A model generated the notes under the pieces. That model was not told the DNA's origin. It saw only the letters and a list, made by a program, of their open reading frames with translations, and searched no databases. A program made the position numbers and the translations under genes. A stretch of DNA of 64,000 bases from Acidimicrobiales bacterium (GTDB lineage Bacteria; Actinomycetota; Acidimicrobiia; Acidimicrobiales; Acidimicrobilacustridaceae). The stretch spans positions 145,456 through 209,455 of the forward strand of contig JAGYKS010000021.1 in assembly GCA_018401565.1 (NCBI GenBank), written 5' to 3'. This document shows, one piece after another, positions 50,201 through 62,300 of this stretch (the stretch's first letter is position 1; every line of letters starts with the position of its first letter).

Positions 50201-53200
50201 CCGGCCGGAGTGCCAGTCACCACGTACCCCGTCACCGCACTGCCGCCATCACTCACCGGTGCAGCCCACGACACGGTCACCTGCCCATTGGCCGGCACAC
50301 CAGCCACACCCGTCGGGGCGCCAGGCACCGTCCTCGGCGTCACCGACCCACTCGCCGAACTAGCCGCACCGGCACCCGCAACGTTCGACGCCACCACCGT
50401 GAACGTATGCCCGGTGCCGTTGGTGAGATCCGACACCACACACGACGTCACCGGAGCCACAGCCGTGCACGACCCAGCCGGCGACCCAGTCACCACATAT
50501 CCAGTCACCGGCGAACCACCATCACTCACAGGTGCAGTCCACGACACGGTCACCTGACCATTGGCCGGCAACACCAGCCACACCAGTCGGAACGCCAGGC
50601 AGCGTCCTCGGCGTCACCGACCCACTCGCCGAACTGGCTGCACCCGCACCCGCAACGTTCGACGCCACCACCGTGAACGTATGGCCAGTCCCGTTGGTCA
50701 GACCCGACACCACACACGACGTCATCGGCGCGGCAACCGTGCACGACCCAGCCGGTGTACCCGTGACCACATATCCAGTTACCGCCGAACCACCGGTACT
50801 GGCAGGAGCAGTCCACGACACCGTCACCTGACCGTCACCAGCAACACCAGAAACACCAGTCGGGGCACCAGGCACCGTCCTCGGTGTCACCGACCCACTC
50901 GCCGAGCTAGCCGCACCGGCACCCGCAACGTTCGACGCCACCACCGTGAACGTATGACCAGTCCCATTGGTCAAACCGTCGACCACACACGACGTCGCAG
51001 CAGGATTAGGCCCAACCGCCTCGGTCGAGCATGACCCGGCCGGAGTGCCAGTCACTACATAACCAGTCACCGCACTGCCACCATCAGACGTCGGTGGTGT
51101 CCACGACACGGTCACCTGACCATTGGCCGGCACACCATTCACACCCGTCGGGGCGTCAGGTACCGTCCTCGGTGTCACCGACCCACTCACCGAACTAGCC
51201 GCACCGGCACCCGCAACGTTCGACGCCACCACCGTGAACGTATGGCCAATCCCGTTGGTGAGACCCGACACCACACACGACGTCGCCGGCGCCACAGCCG
51301 CACACGACCCGGCTGGGGACCCAGTCACCACATACCCCGTCACCGCACTGCCACCATCACTCACCGGTGCAGCCCACGACACGGTCACCTGACCATTGGC
51401 CGGCACACCAGCCACACCCGTCGGCGCACCGGGCACCGTCCGCGGCGTCACCGACCCACTCACCGAACTAGCCGCACCGGCACCCGCAACGTTTGACGCC
51501 ACCACCGTGAACGTGTGCCCGGTGCCGTTGGTGAGACCCGACACCACACACGACGTCGCAGCAGGATTAGGCCCAACCGCCTCGGTCGAGCATGACCCGG
51601 CCGGAGTGCCAGTCACTACATAACCAGTCACCGCACTGCCACCATCAGACGTCGGTGGTGTCCACGACACGGTCACCTGGCCGTTACCGGCAACACCAGC
51701 CACACCCGTCGGGGCGCCAGGCACCGTCCGCGGCGTCACCGACCCACTCGCCGAACTAGCCCCACCGGCACCCGCAACGTTCGACGCCACCACCGTGAAC
51801 GTATGACCAGTCCCATTGGTCAAACCGTCGACCACACACGACGTCGCCGGAGCCACAGCCGTGCACGACCCGCCCGGTGTACCCGTGACTACATACCCCG
51901 TCACCGGCGAACCACCGGTACTGGCAGGCGCAGTCCACGACACGGTCACCTGGCTGTCACCGGCCACACCAGCCACGCCGGTCGGGGCACCAGGCACGGT
52001 CCTCGGCGTCACCGACCCAGAAGGTTCCGAACCCACACCAGACCCGGCAACGTTCGATGCCACCACCGTGAACGTGTGCCCAGTCCCGTTGGTCAGACCC
52101 GACACCACACACGACGTCGCCGGGGCGGCAGCCGTGCACGACCCACTAGGTGATCCAGTCACCACGTACCCCGTCACCGGCGAACCACCATCAGACGTCG
52201 GTGGTGTCCACGACACAGTCACCTGACCATTGGCCGGCACACCAGAAACATCGGTCGGGGCGCCAGGCACCGTCCGCGGCGTCACCGACCCACTCGAAGG
52301 CTCCGATGCCGCACCAGACCCAGCGACGTTCGAGGCCACCACCGTGAACGTATGGCCAGTCCCGTTGGTGAGACCCGACACCACACACGACGTCGCCGGC
52401 GCCACAGCCGTGCACGACCCAGCCGGGGACCCAGTCACCACATACCCCGTCACCGCACTGCCACCATCAGACGTCGGTGCAGCCCACGACACGGTCACCT
52501 GCCCATTGTCTGGCACACCAGAAACACCGGTCGGGGCACCAGGCACCGTCCGCGGCGTCACCGACCCACTCACCGAACTAGCCGCACCCGCACCCAGCAA
52601 CGTTCGACGCCACCACCGTGAACGTGTGCCCAGTCCCGTTGGTGAGACCCGACACCACACACGACGTCGCAGGAGCAACAGCCGTGCATGACCCAGCTGG
52701 GGACCCAGTCACCACATACCCCGTCACCGGCGAACCACCGGTACTGGCAGGCGCAGTCCACGACACGATCACCTGACCGTCACCGGCAACACCAGAAACA
52801 CCGGTCGGGGCGCCGGGCACCGTCCTTGGCGTCACCGACCCAGAAGGTTCCGAACCCACACCAGACCCAGCGACATTCGACGCCACCACCGTGAACGTAT
52901 GCCCAGTGCCGTTGGTCAGCCCCGACACCACACACGACGTCAACGGCGCGGCAACCTCACACGACCCACCGGGTGCACCAGTCACCACGTACCCAGTCAC
53001 CGCACTTCCGCCATCACTCACCGGTGCAGTCCACGACACGGTCACCTGACCATTACCCGGCACACCAGCCACACCCGTCGGCGCACCGGGCACCGTCCGC
53101 GGCGTCACCGACCCACTCACCGAACTAGCCACACCGGCACCCGCAACGTTCGAGGCCACCACCGTGAACGTGTGCCCGGTGCCGTTGGTTAGACCTGACA

Positions 53201-56200
53201 CCACACACGACGTCAACGGCGCCACAGCCGTGCACGACCCGCCCGGTGTACCCGTGACCACATACCCCGTCACCGGCGAACCACCGCTACTGGCAGGCGC
53301 AGTCCACGACACCGTCACCTGGCCGTCACCAGCAACACCGGCCACACCGGTCGGGGCACCAGGCACCGTCCGCGGCGTCACCGATCCACTCGCCGGGCTC
53401 GCCGCACTAGACCCAGCGACGTTTGAGGCCACCACCGTGAACGTATGGGCGGTCCCGTTGGTGAGACCCGACACCACACACGACGTCGCAGGAGCAACAG
53501 CCGTGCACGAGCCGGCCGGTGTACCCGTGACCGCGTACCCAGTCACCGCACTCCCGCCATCAGAGGTGGGAGCCGTCCACGACACGGTCACCTCACCGTC
53601 ACCAGCAACTCCAGAAACACCGGTCGGGGCGTCAGGTACCGTCCTTGGCGTCACCGACCCACTCACCGAACTGGCCGCACCCGCACCCGCAACGTTCGAG
53701 GCCACCACCGTGAACGTGTGTCCGGTGCCGTTGGTCAGCCCCGACACAACACACGACGTCGACGGGGCGGCAACCTCACACGACCCAGCCGGGGACCCAG
53801 TCACTACAAACCCGGTCACAGGCGAACCACCGGTACTGCCAGGCGCAGTCCACGACACGGTCACCTGACCGTTACCGGCAACTCCAGAAACACCGGTCGG
53901 CGCGCCAGGCACCGTCCTCGGTGTCACCGATCCACTCGCCGAACTAGCCGCACCCGCACCCGCAACGTTCGAGGCCACCACCGTGAACGTGTGCCCGGTG
54001 CCGTTGGTTAGACCTGACACCACACACGACGTCGACGGGGCGGCAACCTCACACGACCCAGCCGGGGACCCAGTCACCACATACCCCGTCACCGCACTGC
54101 CACCATCAACCGCAGGTGCAGTCCACGACACGGTCACCTGACCATCACCAGCCACACCAGTCACGCCGGTCGGGGCGTCAGGTACCGTCCTCGGCGTAAC
54201 CGACCCGCTCGCCGAGCTCGCCGCACCGGCACCAGCAACGTTCGACGCCACCACCGTGAACGTATGGCCAGTCCCATTGGTCAGACCCGACACCACACAC
54301 GACGTCGCTGGGGCGGCAACCTCACACGACCCACCGGGTGCACCAGTCACCACGTACCCAGTCACCGCACTTCCGCCATCACTCACCGGTGCAGTCCACG
54401 ACACGGTCACCTGGCCGTTACCCGGCACACCAGTCGCACCGGTCGGAGCGTCAGGCACCGTCCGCGGCGTCACCGACCCACTCGCCAAACTGGCCGCACC
54501 TGCACCAGCAACGTTCGACGCCACCACCGTGAACGTATGACCAGTCCCATTGGTCAGCCCCGACACCACACACGACGTCGCCACAGGATTCAGCCCAGAA
54601 ACCTCGGTCGAGCACGATCCACCGGGTGCACCAGTCACCACGTACCCAGTCACCGCACTTCCGCCATCAGAGATGGGAGCAGTCCACGACACGGTCACCT
54701 GGCCGTTACCGGCAACACCAGTCACACCGGTCGGGGCACCAGGCACCGTCCGCGGCGTCACCGACCCACTCGCCAAACTGGCCGCACCCGCACCAGCAAC
54801 GTTCGACGCCACCACCGTGAACGTATGACCAGTCCCATTGGTCAGCCCCGACACCACACACGACGTCGCCACAGGATTCAGCCCAGAAACCTCGGTCGAG
54901 CACGATCCACCGGGTGCACCGGTCACCACGTACCCAGTCACCGCACTTCCGCCATCAGAGATGGGAGCCGTCCACGACACGGTCACCTGGCCGTTACCGG
55001 CCACACCGGCCACACCGGTCGGGGCGCCAGGCACCGTCCTTGGTGTCACCGACCCACTCGCCAAACTGGCCGCACCGGACCCAGCGACGTTCGACGCCAC
55101 CACCGTGAACGTATGGCCAGTCCCATTGGTCAGCCCCGACACCACACACGACGTCGCCACAGGATTCAGCCCAGAAACCTCGGTCGAGCACGATCCACCG
55201 GGTGCACCGGTCACCACATACCCAGTCACCGCACTTCCGCCATCACTCACCGGTGCAGTCCACGACACGGTCACCTGGCCGTTACCGGCCACACCGGCCA
55301 CACCGGTCGGGGCACCAGGCACCGTCCGCGGCGTCACCGACCCACTCGCCAAACTGGCCGCACCGGACCCAGCAACGTTCGAGGCCACCACCGTGAACGT
55401 GTGACCAGTCCCATTGGTGAGACCCGACACCACACACGACGTCGCTGGGGCGGCAACCTCACACGACCCACCGGGTGCACCAGTCACCACGTACCCAGTC
55501 ACCGCACTTCCGCCATCACTCACCGGTGCAGTCCACGACACGGTCACCTGACCGTTACCGGCAACTCCAGAAACACCAGTCGGGGCGCCAGGTACCGTCC
55601 GCGGTGTCACCGACCCACTCGCCGAACTGGCCGCACCGGCACCGGCAACGTTCGACGCCACCACCGTGAACGTGTGACCGACACCGTTGGTCAGACCCGA
55701 CACCACACACGACGTCGCCACAGGATTCAGCCCAGAAACCTCGGTCGAGCACGACCCACCAGGTGTACCGGTCACCACGTACCCAGTCACCGCACTTCCG
55801 CCATCACTCACCGGTGCAGTCCACGACACGGTCACCTGGCCGTTACCGGCCACACCGGCCACACCGGTCGGGGCGCCAGGCACCGTCCTCGGTGTCACCG
55901 ACCCACTCGCCGAACTGGCCGCACCCGCACCCGCAACGTTCGAGGCCACCACCGTGAACGTGTGGCCAGTCCCATTGGTGAGACCCGACACCACACACGA
56001 CGTCGTCGGAGCAACTGCCGTGCACGACCCGGCCGGTGTACCCGTGACCACGTACCCAGTCACCGGACTTCCACCATCACTCACCGGTGCAGTCCACAAC
56101 ACGGTCACCTGACCGTCACCCGGCACACCAGTCGCACCGGTCGGAGCGTCAGGCACCGTCCGCGGCGTCACCGACTCAGAAGGTTCCGACGAAACACCAG

Positions 56201-59200
56201 ACCCAGCAACGTTCGACGCCACAACCGTGAACGTGTGACCAGTCCCATTGGTCAGACCCGACACCACACACGATGTCGCCACAGGATTCAGCCCAGAAAC
56301 CTCGGTCGAGCACGACCCACCAGGTGTACCGGTCACCACGTACCCAGTCACCGCACTTCCGCCATCACTCACCGGTGCAGTCCACGACACCGTCACCTGA
56401 CCGTCACCAGCAACACCAGAAACCCCGGTCGGGGCATCAGGCACCGTCCGCGGCGTCACCGACCCACTCGCCAAACTGGCCGCACCGGACCCAGCAACGT
56501 TCGAGGCCACCACCGTGAACGTGTGACCGACACCGTTGGTGAGACCCGACACCACACACGATGTCGCCACAGGGTTGGACTCAACCGCTGCCGTCGAGCA
56601 CGACCCGGCCGGGGACCCAGTCACCACATATCCAGTCACCGGCGAACCACCGGTACTGGCAGGAGCAGTCCACGACACGGTCACCTGACCGTCACCAGCC
56701 ACACCAGAAACCCCGGTCGGGGCATCAGGCACCGTCCGCGGCGTCACCGACCCACTCGCCAAACTGGCCGCACCGGCACCAGCGACGTTCGAGGCCACCA
56801 CCGTGAACGTGTGGCCAGCACCGTTGGTCAGACCCGACACCACACACGATGTCGCCACAGGATTGGACTCAACCGCTGCCGTCGAGCACGACCCAGTAGG
56901 TGTACCCGTCACCACATATCCAGTCACCGCACTGCCACCATCAGACGTCGGTGGTGTCCACGACACCGTCACCTGACCGTTACCGGCAACACCAGTCACG
57001 GCGGTCGGGGCACCAGGCACCGTCCTCGGTGTCACCGACCCACTCACCGCACTCGCCGCACCAGGCCCAGCGACGTTCGACGCCACCACCGTGAACGTGT
57101 GACCGACACCGTTGGTCAGACCCGACACCACACACGACGTCGCCGGCGCCACAGCCGTGCACGACCCGGCCGGCGACCCAGTCACCACATAACCAGTCAC
57201 CGCACTGCCACCATCAGACGTCGGAGCCGTCCACGACACCGTCACCTGACCGTTACCGGCAACACCAGAAACACCAGTCGGGGCGCCAGGCACCGTCCGC
57301 GGCGTCACCGACCCACTTGCCGAACTGGCCGCACCGGCACCAGCGACGTTCGACGCCACCACCGTGAACGTGTGACCGACACCGTTGGTCAGACCCGACA
57401 CCACACACGACGTCAACGGCGCCACAGCCGCGCACGACCCAGCCGGTGTACCAGTCACCACATACCCCGTCACGGGCGAACCACCGGTACTGGCAGGAGC
57501 CGTCCACGACACGGTCACCTGACCGTTACCAGCCACACCAGAAACACCCGTCGGGGCGCCAGGCACCGTCCTCGGCGTCACCGACCCACTTGCCGAACTG
57601 GCCGCACCGGCACCCAGCAACGTTCGACGCCACCACCGTGAACGTGTGCCCGACACCGTTGGTCAGACCCGACACCACACACGACGTCGCACGGCGCCAC
57701 AGCCGCGCACGACCCGGCCGGTGACCCAGTCACCACATACCCCGTCACCGGCGAACCACCATCAGAGGTGGGAGCCGTCCACGACACCGTCACCTGACCA
57801 TTACCAGCCACACCAGAAACAGCCGTCGGCGCACCAGGCACCGTCGCTGGAGGAGCTACGACCTGCATCTGCACAAGATTTCCGGGGATTCCTGCACCCC
57901 CGAATCGCGTGCCAACAAACGCCCGTCCGCTGGTGGGGTGGTGCACCACAGCAATCGGCGCACCGTCGCTTCTGGTGAATGTCTCAATGGCTGACGTCGT
58001 GAAGGTGGCCAGATTCACCCTTCGCAACGTTCCCTGCTCCTGCGTCGAAAGCGACGAGACGCCAACCACGCCGTAGGTGCCCGAAGGGTCGATGGTGAAT
58101 GGCGAGCTGAACACCTGATACGGAGCCCCCTCGACCTCGGTTCCAAAGATGGTCCCGACTCCCGTGAGGTCAGAAAGGCGGAGCTTGACCACCCGGGGCG
58201 TTCCACCCTCTTTCACCCCGATGGTGACGTACCCGAAGACTCCCAGTGAGTCGAGGACCATCGCAGAGCCGACATAGGGCACCGCAGGATCATCGATTGT
58301 GACCAATTCGCCCGGGTCGTAGCTCTTTTCCGCCAGTCGCACATGGTCGGATTGCCTGACCCGGACGAACTTCAGATTCGTCAGGTAACTCGAAACTGTC
58401 AGGTACACCAGAGAACCGTCTGGGCTCAGCCCCGCATTCACCTCACCACCGATCCGTGATTCGGCACCGAGATCACCGGGCAACAGGTCCATCCTGCGCC
58501 CGGCGGAAAGTGACGCTCCCGAAGTGTTCACCTCCAACATGGCCGGTACCGCCACCCCCACGGCAACATTGCTCCACGAGTAACCGAGGTAAAGCTTTGA
58601 TCCCGCCACCATCGTCATCGAGCGGATGCGGGTGGTGGTTGGGCCCACGGTGAGCCGGGCCACTTCAACCATGTCGGACAGGCGAACTTTCACCAGCTGC
58701 GGTCCAAGGGTGGTGTTGCGCTCGGAGACGTAGGCGTAGGTGCCCGCTGGGTCGATGATCACCCGTTGCGGGTTGCTGTCTGGCTGCGACGGGAGTTCGA
58801 TGAAGGCCACCTGAGTTGCGGTGGACAGCCTGACCTTGGAGAGTCGAACCCCGGTGAAGCCGGGTCCGAGGATGTAGATGAATTCGCCGGCTGGGTCCAT
58901 CACCATGGCGGTGGTCTCCTGCACCACACCCGAAACCAGCGACGACGAAATCCGGGAAAACGGGTCAACCGCAGCTGGGGCTGCCACAGGCCCTGACGGC
59001 CCAACCTCTGCAGCGGATGCGTCACGCACAATGCCCAGACCCGCCAGGACCACCGTCACCAGCAGCGCCCAGGCCACCAGAGCCACACCGGTGGGGACAC
59101 GACGGGGCGGGCAGGCCAGAACATGGGTCACACGACCACGACCTGTCCAGCCTCCATGCTCCATGCCCGACATCACCTCAACCTGCACGGCGTAAGCCTG

Positions 59201-59209
59201 AACGTCCAC
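47278..59209 (-). CDS. Giant secreted protein: beta-propeller, FN3 array and SLH repeats (frameshifted)
   Basis: One gene of about 11.9 kb, nearly 4000 codons, in several frames. From 59209: a signal/anchor helix (VALVAWALLVTVVLAGLG) ending at ASAAEVG; a beta-propeller region of about 360 residues with repeated FIYILGPGFTGVRLSKVRL and DPAGTYAYVSE-like units; about 33 near-identical FN3 units of 91-95 residues (VTVSWTAP, GYVVTG, SCVVSGLTNGTGHTFTVVASN) plus 3 divergent ones; and at the C-terminus three SLH-like repeats (FGDVPVGTELDTATRWLR, QMAAFLYRLAG twice or more). SLH repeats usually bind cell-wall glycan, so this is probably a long surface stalk. Frame changes lie near 57690, 57615, 52600, 50575, 49970 and 49922. 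The start is uncertain. Confidence 0.82.
48660..57830 (-). repeat. FN3-coding tandem array, about 33 units
   Basis: About 9.2 kb of head-to-tail units of 273-285 bp, recognised by one HTFTVVASN codon block per unit. Units differ mainly in a short loop (GSCTAVAPATS versus GSCSTEVSGLNPVATS) and in the linker (GAGAASSASG, GSGVGSEPSG and others). The DNA is nearly identical over long stretches, which favours unequal crossing-over and misassembly. Confidence 0.85.
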
Positions 59210-59361
59210 GACGCAGCCACGACAACAACAGCCAAAGGCTACCCGTGGCAGGGCTCAGGTTCCCGTCGGTCGCGGGGATGGTGCCCCAACCACGACCAGC
59301 CTGGGCGTGAGGGATGCGACTGGACGTGGCTGGACGGGGCCACGACAGCACCGGCAACTGG

Positions 59362-62300
59362 CTACCCCAGGGGCGTGCCGCTGACGGCGTTGGACGTCTC
59401 GCCGAAACCATCAGCGTTCACCGCCCGAATCCGCACCGTGTAGGAAATGGCGTTGCCCACACCGGTGATGACCAGCGGACTGACAACCTGCTCGGGGGCC
59501 ATGGCCGTCCAGACATGGGTGGACCCCAGCCTTGCGATCCGGTTTATCGGTTCGTCGTTGACCGCGGTGAACGATCCGCCCACCAAGACCTTGCCGTCTG
59601 GTCGGGCAATCACCGTCAGCACCCCACCAGGCAACCCCGTGCCGGGATCAAACCCGGTGTCCAGTGAGCCGTCAGCGTTGAGCCGTGCGAGTCCAGTGAC
59701 GCTGGTGCCGTCAACACTGGTGAATTGGCCACCGATCAGGGCTGAATCATCGGCCTGCACCGCCACGGAGTAGACCGGGCCATCGAACCCCTGACCGAGG
59801 GCGAACGACGGACTTCGACTGCCATCAGGCTCCAACCGCACGACACGGTTTGCCGACCCTCCACCAAAAGTGGTGAACAGCCCTCCGGCTACCAGCCTGC
59901 CCTTGCTGTCCACAGCCACCGTGCGGACCTCACCGTTGAAACCAGCCCCCACATCAAACGCCGTGTCCCGACTGCCATCAGCGTTCAACCGCACCATCCG
60001 AATCGCTGACACACCATCAAACGTGGTGAACGACCCCGCCACCACCACATCACCATCATCAAGAACCGCCACATCCCACACATCACCGTTGAAACCAGTC
60101 CCGACATCAAACGACGGGTCGATGCTGCCGTCAGCATTCAACCGCACCAACCCACCAGCAGACACCCCCCCATACGACGTGAACGCCCCACCAGCAATCA
60201 CCTTGCCGTCATCCTGGGCGGCCAACGCCAACACCCCATCGTCAAACCCCGACCCCACCACGAACGAACCATCCAACGACCCGTCGGAACCCAACTTGGC
60301 GATATTGCGCCGAAACACCCCATCAAACTCATCAAAAAACCCGCCAACCACCACACCACCATCACCCGTCAGCGCCACATCCCACGTCTCACCATCAAAC
60401 CCGGCACCAACCACAAACGACCCGTCACGACCCCCATCAGCATCCAAACGGACAATCCGATTCGCCGACACACCATCAAAAGTCCGAAACACCCCAACAG
60501 CCACCACCCGGCCATCAGGCTGCACCGCCAACGAATACACCGAACTGCCAAACCCCGACCCCACCACAAACGACGGATCCAGACTGCCGTCGCTGTATCC
60601 GCCGTCGAGCAGGTACTCGTAGTTGGTCACCGGGCTGCCCCCATCAGCATCCGGAGCAGTGAACCCCACCGTCAACTGCCGATCACCACCAACCACCGAC
60701 ACAATCGTCGGAGCCGAAAGCGGCAACGGCGCCACCGGGATGCACTCGCTGCTCGACTCGGAATAGGGACCCTCACCGACGGCATTGGTTGCTGCCACCC
60801 GATAGGTGTGCGCCACATCGACGTCCAGCCCGGTGGCGGTGTAGGCGAGGGCATCACCTGAGAACACCTCGGTCCACTCCCCTCGGCGATGCGCTGCTGC
60901 ACCACGAACTGTGTGATTGCACTCCCACCGTCGTCAGCCGCTGACCAGCGCACGTCACAGCTCGTGGTTGCTGCAGTCACGTCCGGTGCCGGTGGAGCCG
61001 CCGGCACTGACACCGGAATTCCCGTGGCGGAGTTGGAGACCCCTCCCGATCCGCCGGCATTCAACGCCCGCAGCCGGATGGTGTACGTCACCCCGTTGGT
61101 CAGTCCCGACACCACCACGGGACTGACGGTGCGCGCCGGGCTGAAGGCCGTCCAGCTCCGGGTGACCCCAAGCCTCACCAACCGGTTGCTGGGAACGTCG
61201 TCAACCAGCGTGAACGCTCCCCCAACCAGCAACTTGCCGTTGGGCTGAGCGACGACAACCTGTACCGGACTGTTGAAACCAGACCCCACTGAAAACGAGG
61301 GATCAGGCGTTCCACCCGGACCCAACCGCGCCAGCCCTGGGGAAGCAACCGTGTCGATGGCGGTGAACTGGCCACCGGCCACAACGCTGTCGTCGGCCTG
61401 AACTGCAACTGCGTAGACCCAGTTGTTGGGTCCGGTGCCGATGGCGAACGAGGGGTCGTTTGACCCATCGGGCTCAATTCTGGCGAGATAGCGAGATCCA
61501 TTGCCGGCAAAGGATGTGAATCCCCCTCCGGCTACCAGCCTGCCCTTGCTGTCCACAGCCACCGTGCGGACCTCACCGTTGAAACCAGCCCCCACATCAA
61601 ACGCCGTGTCCCGACTGCCATCAGCGTTCAACCGCACCATCCGAATCGCCGACACACCATCAAACGTGGTGAACGACCCCGCCACGACCACATCACCATC
61701 ATCAAGAACCACCACATCCCACACATCACCGTTGAAACCAGTCCCAACATCAAACGACGGGTCGATGCTGCCGTCAGCGTTCAACCGCACCAACCCACCA
61801 GCAGACACCCCCCCATACGACCTGAACGCCCCACCAGCAATCACCTTGCCGTCATCCTGGGCGGCCAACGCCAACACCCCATCGTCAAACCCCGACCCCA
61901 CCACGAACGAACCATCCAACGACCCGTCGGCACCCAACTTGGCGATATTGCGCCGAAACACCCCATCAAACTCATCAAAAAACCCGCCAACCACCACACC
62001 ACCATCACCCGTCAGCGCCACATCCCACGTCTCACCATCAAACCCGGCACCAACCACAAACGACCCGTCACGACCCCCATCAGCATCCAAACGGACAATC
62101 CGATTCGCCGACACACCATCAAACGTCCGAAACACCCCAACGGCCACCACCCGGCCATCAGGCTGCACCGCCAACGAATACACCGAACTGCCAAACCCCG
62201 ACCCCACCACAAACGACGGATCCAGACTGCCGTCGCCCGAGCCGTCATCCAACAGGTACTCGTAGTTGGTCACCGGGCTGCCCCCATCAGAATCCGGAGC

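Noticed and set aside
54264..57641. A plus-strand open frame of 1125 residues across the FN3 array
   Set aside because: It is the antisense shadow of the FN3 repeat. Its Arg/His-rich text is repetitive only because the DNA is, and it has no plausible fold or start.
48660..57830. CRISPR-like array
   Set aside because: The repeat unit is about 280 bp, codes for FN3 domains in frame, and has no short repeat/spacer structure or cas genes.
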